Below are positions 29,401 to 37,371 of a stretch of DNA of 64,000 bases, in pieces. The notes below the pieces were generated by a model. That model did no database searches. It saw nothing but the letters and a program-made list of their open reading frames with translations, and was not told the DNA's origin. The stretch is from Kalmanozyma brasiliensis GHG001 (lineage: Eukaryota > Basidiomycota > Ustilaginomycetes > Ustilaginales), in NCBI RefSeq assembly GCF_000497045.1, contig NW_015961952.1, positions 310,001 through 374,000 on the forward strand, read 5' to 3'. Every line of letters starts with the position of its first letter. The first letter of the stretch is position 1. The position numbers and the translations under genes were made by a program.

Positions 29401-29901
29401 GTCGACGGCATGGGCATCCACGGCGTCGAGGGCACGTTCCGGCGCTGCTGCGAAGAGACGCTCAGAGTGCTACGGGCACATCAGGACGTTATCAAGACGG
29501 TGCTCGAAGTGTTCCGCCACGATCCTCTTTTCGCATGGACATCAAACCCCATCAAGGTGCTCAGAGCACAGGAAGACGAGGAGAGCTCGCTGCCTGCAAT
29601 GAGCCTGGAGAGATCAGGCACCACGGCAGGAACGTCGCGTTCGACACCAGCGCCAGCGCCTACAGCAGCAGCACGAGCACGGGTTTCGAGGTCGACTACT
29701 CCCTTTGCGATGCCTGGCGAGGGCGCAGGTGTTGTAGGTACCGACACAGCCGAACTGAGTGCGGACCGAGCCGTCACCTCGGTGATGAGCAAGCTGTCGT
29801 CGTCCCTCAGCATCGAGTACACGGTCAACGATTTGATCCAGCAGGCCATGGATGCAGGCAATCTGTCAGCCATTTTTCACGGCTGGCAGGCTGCATTGTA
29901 G
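20410..29901 (+). CDS. TEL1: Serine/threonine protein kinase TEL1 (ATM orthologue)
   Basis: A 3163-residue PI3K-related kinase in one uninterrupted frame. TEL1/ATM signals DNA double-strand breaks through MRX and maintains telomeres. The N-terminus carries the TAN motif specific to Tel1/ATM ([19 protein letters not shown], residues 5-23). A long HEAT-repeat solenoid is followed by a FAT region (roughly 2050-2650). The kinase domain has KRDDDLRQD, the catalytic loop [13 protein letters not shown] (Asp2953, Asn2958) and HIDFG (Asp2972). The activation and post-activation segment [25 protein letters not shown] is diagnostic for ATM rather than ATR/Mec1. A low-complexity Ser/Ala/Pro segment of about 60 residues separates kinase and FATC. 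The FATC (residues about 3131-3163) is complete. The ATG at 20410 places the TAN motif at the very N-terminus, supporting the start. Confidence 0.96.
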   Translation: [3163 protein letters not shown]

Positions 29902-31939
29902 CAGGATCCGCGACGCGGTCTCAGCGGTGGACACCGAAGCAGTGTTGAGGAGGAGAGCTGATGAACGATTCAGCCTCAGGAGCGAAGGGGGCTGACTGGA
30001 GTCTATTCATCGTGAAACAAATACGTTCACAGTCACGACGTTATTACAGTGGGTGCATGTGTCAGGGCGTTGCCATGTCCGGGCCTGAGTGTCTGCGGGT
30101 CTTCGTTGACGCAGGCTCACACAAGTAGGAACGAAGAGAAGACGGCCGGCGATCAACTCTCGCGAGCGTGCGCAGCAGTCATTTCTGCAGAGCCGGTGTG
30201 TATGCTTCATACCTTCGCGCTGATTGGACTCTTCACGGAAACTACACGTGACGTCTAGGCGACAGGGCATATACAGTATGCATCCTATGCGAGAGGCTGA
30301 ATGACGTCCGCTGTTAGCGTAAGCGCTTGCGAGCGATACACTGCAGCGGACTTCGCACAGGTACAGCGGGGGAGAACATGTGGCCGTACAGACTGTGGGG
30401 ATCGCCACGAGGCTTCGGCGTCTTAATCGACTACGGACGATCTCGTGTCTCATGTAAGACTCGACTTGCAGGACCGGTTGGTATCGGAAGCTTCGATCGA
30501 CGTGAGCATTCGCGGCAGAGCATTCAAAGCTCAGATGGGTCGAGACTCTGGAGCGCTTCTCTCAAGCAGAGCGCATGCAGGTACCGTGGCCGACGCCGGT
30601 GTTTTCAACCTGTCATAAACACATGGCAAGTCTTCCTACCAGCTTTGAACTCTCCCTGCTCGTCACCATGATGGACGAGGGTCAGGAGCGCACTTTGCAC
30701 AGGTGTCAAATTGCGCGCGCGCGCCTGGAAGGCGTCTTTGGTAATCAGAGTTTCGGCCCTAAATTTAGCGCTCCAGCAAGGTGACCGCACAAAAGCAATT
30801 TCACATTCAAGTCGTAGAGACGCAGCTCAGCGGCTGCGTCATGCGCCCACCTCGGCAAACAGATCCGCACTCCGCAGCCTCGTCTTACGCATCACGGACG
30901 GTCGGCTCCACAATTGTCGATCCAAGCTTCCGGGTTGTTGCACAGAGAGAGCGGCACAGCAAAGTACTCCAAATCGTGCTGAAGGCGACATTGTTACTGG
31001 CTCAAACTCGAGCAGCTACCAAGCACCCTCAACTGCATCTGTTGTGAAAATGCCTCGCGGTAGTATGAGCAGCTTCTTACTCAAGGCCTGTCCGAAGAGG
31101 GTGAGCCATCCATTCAAAGCGCGGCGATGAGACCGTAGAAATTTGCACTCGAACGCCGTTCTTGACACCTGTATTCAGGCGGCTGTACTTTGTATTCATA
31201 TTCGTTGGCGATTTTTCCAAACAATAGACTTGAGGCGTCGATTTGAATTCGAACAACGTCACCGCAAACAAGGCTGCAGCATGCATGAGCAAACGCCTTC
31301 TGCGGGCACAAGACTCTTTCAAACGCCTCTTTCTTTGTGGGACCGCGGATCAAAGTGAGGCTGCACAGCGGTGTGTCTGTGCCTGTGTAACCACCATGCA
31401 GTGATTGGCCGCCCGCCCCGCCTTGCCACAAGCAGCCTTGTCGGCTCCTGAAACCTAGAACTCACGATGCCAACCTTGTTCCCCCGTGTCGACGTAGGAG
31501 ATCGCTTTGCTCATCAGTTTGAATTGTTCCTCCCCGCCAATGCGCTGCAGTGGTGACGGAGCCCACAGCTGTCTGCGATCATCTTAATTCTCCGCTCGCC
31601 TGTGATGCTGCCCCTCGTTAGGCGAGGCTAACCCTTCCCTTGCTTATCACAGGGTTGAAAGTCGTCGGAAGTTTGCTCCCATGATGTAGCCCCGACCTGA
31701 GAGTTTCCGGTGTACGCAATCGTCAAGGTTGTGAGACAAGTCTTGCTCCACTCTTCTACTGACTTTCCGGAACCTGCACCTTCTCTCGACACTGCGCTAG
31801 TGCCCAACCGTTGTCCAGGCCCCCGCCCTCCGCACAATCCTAGCCACCTTGTGTCCCAGGCCAGATCATATATACACCCCCGCACTGCAACCTACGTCCT
31901 CCTTCCCACGCACGACCATATCTGTCTACACCATACAAT
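29902..31939. other. 2-kb stretch without an assignable gene
   Basis: Both strands carry only short open frames (at most about 150 codons) with no domain I recognise, unusual Cys/Arg-rich composition and no consistent codon bias. A (GC)6 tract lies at 30713-30724. The last 70 bp are the core promoter of the desaturase gene. The rest could hold non-coding RNA, a rapidly evolving small gene with introns, or long UTRs. I cannot support any of these. Confidence 0.5.
31869..31874 (+). promoter_or_regulatory. TATA box of the desaturase-family gene
   Basis: CATATATACA, with TATATA at 31869-31874, lies 71 bp before the ATG and is followed by a C-rich leader and CATACAATATG at the start codon. Such a close, canonical TATA box and A-rich start context suggest strong or inducible expression. 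Confidence 0.6.
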
Positions 31940-33294
31940 ATGAGCGCAGCAGTACACAACTACCCTAAGGACGCGGGCCGCGCCCCGTCCAAGCGCCCAC
32001 CTATGGGCGATCAGAAGCTCACCGACATCAAGAACACCACCGGTGGCGCTATCGCACCCGACAATGCCTGCGACGAGCCGTCACCTTGGGCTCCTCACGG
32101 CTACGGCGAGAAGGCCATTGGCAAGGACCCCGACACCGGCGAGGGATACGACAAGGTGTATGGTGTTCGCCCCAAGACCACCTGGCACCTGAAGCCCGCC
32201 AGCGAGCGCACCCTTTGGGAGTTCATTGCTGGTATGGACATCGCACCCGATGTCTGCTATGCCAAGCGTGACACCAACGAGAAGCTCCGTGGTCCTCCTC
32301 CTACCCAGCCTATCTGGAAGGAGAACGTCTTCATCCTCTCGGCCGCCTCCATCGCCCCCTTGCTCCACACCGCATGGAACGCCACCTTCCCCGAGCACAA
32401 CATGCACTGGGCTCCTGCGTGGATGATGTACCACCTCGGCTTCATCGTCTTTGCCGTCGCCATGATCAAGCGTCTCCACACCTACATGGCCAAGTACGGT
32501 ACGCTCGACGAGCAGAACCGTGGCCGTGACATGGTCGACGACAAGCATGTCAACCACCTCGGCCAGTCCATCTTCATCTACACCATCTTCCGTACCCTCG
32601 GCCCCTTCCTGCTCGCATGGAGGGGAGGCATGTCCAACGCCGACCTTTGGGGCGGCCTCTCGTGGGCTACCCCCCTCAAGATCGGTTGGTGGGAGGTTGC
32701 CCTTGACTACTGGTTCTACCTCTACCACCGCTCGTGCCACGAGTTCGACTTCCTTTGGGTGTGTTTTATTTCCAGCTTCGTCGCGATCAATTTTTTTTCT
32801 CACACCATATTGACTTTTTTCTTATCAACTTTGCTTTCTTTCCTCTTCTCTTGCTCTCCTTCGCATGATGCTATCGCTGGATGGGCTTTCGGCAGTTCAT
32901 TCACCGTCAACATCACGCTACCAAACACCCGACGCCGATCCTGTCCATCCTGGCTGATGACTACCAGGAGGTGATCGAGGTGTTCATCGTCCCCTTCCTT
33001 GCGACCGCGATTTCGCCCAAGATGAACTTTATCGAGCTTTGGTTGGTCATCTGCTACACGCTCTATGTGGAGGCTCTGGGTCACTCTGGTATCCGAGCTT
33101 ACTGGGCCCATCCCATCCTCAGCCCCGTTCTCGCCCCCTTCGGTATGGAGCTCACCGTCGAGGACCACTCAAACCACCACCTGTACGGCAAGGCCGGCAT
33201 GAACTACGGCAAGCAGACCCGCGTCTGGGATCGCATCTTCGGAACCGTCGACCCCCGCCGTGAGACCCAGGAGGTCGGCGTCTTCGGCTCGTAA
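31940..33294 (+). CDS. Sterol desaturase / fatty acid hydroxylase family enzyme (two exons)
   Basis: A 405-residue membrane di-iron enzyme. It is encoded by 31940-32758 and 32896-33294. The 137-nt intron (donor GTGTGT, acceptor GGCAG) falls between the first two histidine boxes, and splicing gives FDFLWFIHRQHH. The histidine ligands are HRSCH (HxxxH), HRQHH (HxxHH), and later HSGIRAYWAH with HSNHH, as in the ERG3/ERG25/fatty acid hydroxylase superfamily. Hydrophobic segments near residues 125-145, 160-180, 205-230 and after the second box fit an ER membrane protein. The N-terminal 100 residues are hydrophilic and unlike ERG3. Ignoring the intron would truncate the protein after the first box. 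The substrate (sterol, sphingoid base or fatty acyl chain) cannot be decided from sequence. Confidence 0.88.
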
Positions 33295-34371
33295 GCTAGA
33301 CGCCCACATACCAACAAACAAATGGATCCGTTCTTCCTTTCTACTGTACTCCTGTATACCTCTTCTAGTCTCGTCTTGTCTTTGCTTTGATTACTTTTAT
33401 GTGTCGTTGGCATGTATCTGCACAAGTCTGTGTGTGTTGCCGTGTGTGAGAAGCTACGCATGTTTTTAAAGGATCTTGGGTATAGTATATGGGTGATGCG
33501 GCGTTTGCTGTTCGCCAGCAGTGAAAGATATGATCCTTGGCTTTCGCTGTTCCTGCAATTGTTTAGGCGAGCGTGTGTCGGTGGTGGGGTGGCAGTGAAG
33601 CTCTCGCGTGTGCTTTTGGCTGATCCCGCGAATAGACCATGTTCGTTATAGCCCGTCAGCCAGCGCTTTCGTATTTGCCTTTGGCTGATCCCGCATGTGC
33701 GTCTGGGTGAGCGTGTGTTCATGTTTGAGTCCCAGTGAGGCTCTCGCGTGTGCCTTTGGTAGCCTCTGCGTTCACGTACTGGTGATCCGGCGTGTTATAC
33801 TTCAGTCACCACGCGTTTGCATTTGGATGGTTCTGCGTCCTGATTTGAGCGGTCCTGCTTTCTGTGCTTTGGTGGCGATCAGGAATCTCGCAAGGGCACT
33901 GAGGTGATCCGCCTCCCTGTTGACGCGGTCCCGCAACTGTCTCGAGGCGGGCCTGTGTCTCGGTCCAACTGTGATTGTGTGACCCCGCCGTTTGCGTTCG
34001 GGTGAGCTGACACGTTCTGGTTTGAGTGGTCCCGCATTTCCTTCAAGGCGGCGGTGAAGTTCACGCAGAAGTGTCAGGGTGATCCAGCGCCTGTGTTTGA
34101 GTGATCCCGCGTCTGCATTTGGGCGGTCCTGCCAAACATGTTTGTGTGGTCCTGCGGTTGCGTTTGGGTTCGATCGTCCCACGTCTGCTCAGTTCATGCC
34201 TCGCACGCTGCCTCCCACCGACGATTCTCACATGATCGCATCCGCATTCCGTCTCGCCACATGCTGTGTGTATCGAGCAAGTCGCTCAGCAAACGTCAGC
34301 ACACTCAGATGAGAACCGAAACACCAGGCATGCGATGTTGAGGGTATCGATTCGGAAAAGTACAACGCTGG
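33295..34371. other. Intergenic region dominated by degenerate repeats
   Basis: A 1.08-kb convergent interval between the desaturase and MTW1 genes. Its first 250 bp look like 3' UTR (T-rich). The part from about 33590 to 34190 is filled by a diverged GC-rich minisatellite. No gene is supported, and the open frames here simply translate the repeat. Confidence 0.55.
33590..34190 (+). repeat. Degenerate minisatellite, about 22-bp unit
   Basis: Units resemble TTTGRGTGGTCCYGCGTTTG plus two bases. The clearest contiguous copies are near 34096-34165, for example TTTGAGTGATCCCGCGTCTG, TTTGGGCGGTCCTGCC and TTTGTGTGGTCCTGCGGTTG. Isolated copies are scattered through 33600-34050 (such as TTTGGATGGTTCTGCG near 33822). 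A longer 27-bp stretch beginning CAGTGARGCTCTCGCGTGTG recurs at 33593-33619 and 33733-33759 with 25 matches. Spacing and sequence are eroded, indicating an old array. Confidence 0.6.
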
Positions 34372-35616
34372 CTAGCCTCGTGAACGGCCTGCAGTCCCTG
34401 GCGTCCTGCGTTTCGACGATGCCGGTTGACCGGTCAATGTCCTCTTCCTCTTTGGCGTCTTGGAGTCATCCTCCGCCGCTGCTGCTGCCGCCTCTTCCTC
34501 TACGGCATCCTTGTCCGCGCCTGTTGACGTTGTAGTCGCACTCGTTGCAGCTGCACCCGCACCACCCCGCTTGCTTTTGGCAAGAATGCGGTCCACCTCC
34601 CAATTCAAGTACGGCTCTCGTCCGCGCTCCCACACCCGCACGTCCGCTGCATTCTCGTCGTCTCCGTCCGCATCGCCTGTGTTGCCCTTTGACGCCGATG
34701 CGCTGCCGGAGTACAATGGCGCTCCAAGCGGATCCGCGGACCGAAGCTCGCCAAGCGCTCTGAGCAACGGAATGGTGTCCGCTTTCAGCTTGCGTGCATG
34801 TTGGCCAAGCGTTTCCGTCAGAACTGGCACTGTCGACTTGCTGTCCGTTGTAGGTTCTGCGTAGAGGATAGCCGAGAAGCGATCCGCCAGCTGGAGCATG
34901 CGATTGAGGCTCTCCTGCGTTGCATTTTGCGCGAGGAGCAGCTTGTGTTGTGTAGCCCTGGCAGCGGCGATCTGGCGCTTGAGCGAGTCTTCCGTCTCAC
35001 CCAGCTGGTAGCTTCTCTCGTTGGCGCTCGGTACACCCTTCTTCGCCTTCCCACCCGTCGCCTTTGTCCTCAAGTCCAACCCACGATGATGGTCCAGCGT
35101 CATGTACTTCGCTTGGCGCGAGCGGATGCCGAACACGGACCTGAAGCAGTACAGCTCAAACGTGTCCAGCGTGTGATCCAGCGAGTTCTCCATGAGCGTC
35201 AGAATCCCGTGGATCCCCTGTTCCGCTTCCAGCTCCCCGCCCTCCACACCCTTGAGAAGGTCAGAGATGACCACCTCGAACTCGGTCGCGATGCTGTACA
35301 GATGCTCGTTGGAGAGGTAGACCAGCGCATCGATGAAGGACTTGGGGTTGTAGCCAAAGTGCTCGGTGAGCAGCTCGAGGTGTGCGTCTGTCGAGGCTTC
35401 TTCTTTTGGCGCCGGAGGCTTGGTGGATGGATTCGATGGACCGGCTTCTGTGGATGGCTGCACTGCGGTTGTCGTTGTTGCGCTTTCGGTCGAGGCTGAT
35501 GAGGAGGCCGTGGTGGTGGTTGCTGCTTTGTCTTTGCCCTTCGAGGCAGCGTCGGCCGATGAAGAGGCGACAGCGGCCGCGGAAGCGCCTTGCGACGAGC
35601 GCCTTGCGGATGGCAT
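34372..35616 (-). CDS. MTW1: Kinetochore protein MTW1 / MIS12
   Basis: A 414-residue subunit of the MIND/Mis12 complex that bridges the inner kinetochore (CENP-C) and the Ndc80 complex. The first 75 residues are Ser/Ala/Thr-rich and disordered. The Mis12 head follows: ELLTEHFGYNPKSFIDALVY (about 81-100), then long helices with ENSLDHTLDTFELYCFRSVF, typical of Mis12 helix alpha-1/2, and further coiled-coil segments (about 230-330). The C-terminal 90 residues are Ala/Asp/Lys-rich with a basic KRKR patch. The start MPSARRSSQG at 35616 is chosen; 37 upstream in-frame codons (His/Arg-rich) look like leader. The human protein is 205 residues, and the extra length lies in the two disordered ends. 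It is divergent from the proteasome gene. Confidence 0.87.
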   Translation of the reverse strand: MPSARRSSQGASAAAVASSSADAASKGKDKAATTTTASSSASTESATTTTAVQPSTEAGPSNPSTKPPAPKEEASTDAHLELLTEHFGYNPKSFIDALVYLSNEHLYSIATEFEVVISDLLKGVEGGELEAEQGIHGILTLMENSLDHTLDTFELYCFRSVFGIRSRQAKYMTLDHHRGLDLRTKATGGKAKKGVPSANERSYQLGETEDSLKRQIAAARATQHKLLLAQNATQESLNRMLQLADRFSAILYAEPTTDSKSTVPVLTETLGQHARKLKADTIPLLRALGELRSADPLGAPLYSGSASASKGNTGDADGDDENAADVRVWERGREPYLNWEVDRILAKSKRGGAGAAATSATTTSTGADKDAVEEEAAAAAAEDDSKTPKRKRTLTGQPASSKRRTPGTAGRSRG

Positions 35617-36113
35617 TGTGTCCGTTGCCCAGGGGTATATGTGTGATCGCGATCGACGGTGATGATGACGAAGAGGAAGATCAACACCATGCCCTGCAGG
35701 TGCTGTTTGTTCTTGCAGCTGAGCCAAAAAGTCGCGTCAAGGGTCAACGCGTGCGGATATTCAAAAAGTGTTAGGCTGCTTGGGCAGACAGTCAAGGGCA
35801 AAATTTCGGAAGCAGGAAGACAGCGAAATGCGAGTCGATCACTCCACATCAGAGAGCCGCGCTCAGGCTGAGCGGAAAGTGACAGGCTTGCGCAAGAGCC
35901 ACCTACAGGTTACGCAGTCCTTCATCCTCACACCAACACCTCTCTCTACGCTACAGCTTCCACCGTCTGACCCACCCTTCTGTCCACCACAGCAACCAGC
36001 GCTCGCGTAGCAGTGCCGCATAGCAACAGCTCCTACCAGGCTTACTCGGTACCAGACCCGCGCACCTTGCACAACCGGCACCTTTCTCTTGCGCCTCACA
36101 CATCCACGCCAAG
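35617..36113. promoter_or_regulatory. Divergent intergenic region MTW1 / PRE1
   Basis: About 500 bp with no gene. The PRE1 side is pyrimidine-rich from about 35918 onward. On the minus strand near 35743 is TTGACCCTTGAC, a weaker relative of the TGGACCCTGA leader motif, 127 bp upstream of the MTW1 start. No canonical proteasome-associated control element (Rpn4 type GGTGGCAAA) is recognised. Confidence 0.4.
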
Positions 36114-36824
36114 ATGGAGTGCTCCTTTGGTATCACCGGCAAGGGCTACACAATCATCGCCTCGGACAGCAATGCGGCTCGTTCGATTGTCAAGATGAAG
36201 TCAGACGTGGACAAGCAGAAGGTGCTCAGCGATCACCTCGTCATGACATTCTCGGGAGAGCCAGGTGACACGCTGCAGTTCTCCGAGTGGATCGAACGCA
36301 ACAGCAGACTCTACAGCATCAGGTAAGTGTTCCGCTCGTGGTGCTATCTCTCTCCGATACGAAGGAGTAGAGCTCCGTCGTCCGACCAATGCAGCAGCGG
36401 CTTACCAACTTATTGCATGCTTCCAATTTGGCGTTCATCTGCGCACAGGAACTACGTCGAGCTGAGACCCAAATCGTCGGCCGCATGGATCCGCAAGCAG
36501 CTCGCCGAATCGCTACGCTCACGCAACCCGTACCAGGTGAACCTCCTTCTCGGCGGCTTCGACCTGCCCAGCTCCGAACCGGCGCTGTACTGGATCGACT
36601 ATCTTGGCACCCTCGCAACCGTACCCTTTGCTGCTCACGGCTACGGCGCCTTCTTCGCCATGTCAACGCTGGATCGCTACCACCGACCGAATATGTCGCT
36701 CGAGGAAGGGCTCGATCTGCTGCGAAGGTGCATCAACGAGCTCAAGCAGCGCTTCATCGTCGACCTCGGCGAGTTCACTGTACGGGTGGTCGACAGGGAC
36801 GGCGCACGCCTTGTGAAGCTCTAG
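36114..36824 (+). CDS. PRE1: 20S proteasome subunit beta-4 (PRE1/PSMB2), two exons
   Basis: A 194-residue non-catalytic beta subunit of the 20S core particle. Exons 36114-36322 and 36449-36824 are joined across a 126-nt intron (donor GTAAGT, acceptor GCACAG) in the middle of an Arg codon. The joined sequence reads SRLYSIRNYVELRPKS. It begins MECSFGITGKGYTIIASDSN and lacks a propeptide and catalytic Thr1, as in yeast Pre1 (198 residues) and human PSMB2. GDTLQFSEWIERN, LLGGFD and YWIDYLGTLATVPFAAHGYG are family hallmarks. An exon-1-only frame would stop after one third of the protein, so the intron is required. Its 3' end converges on the DUF2461 gene. Confidence 0.95.
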
Positions 36825-37371
36825 AGCGCAATGCTGTGAGCGCACCTTTCACTTCCACATCTCCGTACCCATCGCACGCCTCTGTACTTGTAGCATTCTT
36901 CGAACATCAATTACCATCAGTAACATGCTGAAGAGAGAAGGTCGGCTGATCTCTGAAAGACGGCATCGTCTAACACGATGGACAGAAGGTCTGATCGGTG
37001 CAGCGGGTAACGGGGAATAAGGGTCCGACTCCGGAGAGAGATACTCGCAGTTGAGCTACGGTCATCAGGTCGACATGCGATGGGTGTGTGGTAGTATCGT
37101 CGAAGGGCATCTCGATCTGCTTGCATCTGCGTAAGTGGCGCCGAAGTATGTCTGAGCGCTTCGCCGCGGAACATGTGCGGTAGAGGGAGCGCGTTGCTGA
37201 AGCGCCCGAGGAGAATCTCACAAAGGCGCTTCAGGATGGATCATTTCGATGAAAACCGATCTGAGGTATGACTCGCACCTGCCTGACGGCGTGCAGATAT
37301 ACATCCGCACGTCGCCAATTGGTGACGGTGTTGAGCGCCATAGGCTGCGTCTTGGGGGTCGAGAAGACGTG
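36825..37371. other. Convergent intergenic region PRE1 / DUF2461 gene
   Basis: About 550 bp between two convergent stop codons. It should hold both 3' UTRs. Minus-strand frames of about 80 codons exist but show no domain or codon bias. I see no gene. Confidence 0.45.

Noticed and set aside
30007..30453. 148-codon minus-strand frame in the 2-kb empty region
   Set aside because: Cys/Arg-rich sequence without signal peptide or domain; could be chance. Not enough to call a gene.
30713..30724. (GC)6 tract, possible Z-DNA
   Set aside because: Too short to be more than a simple repeat in GC-rich DNA.
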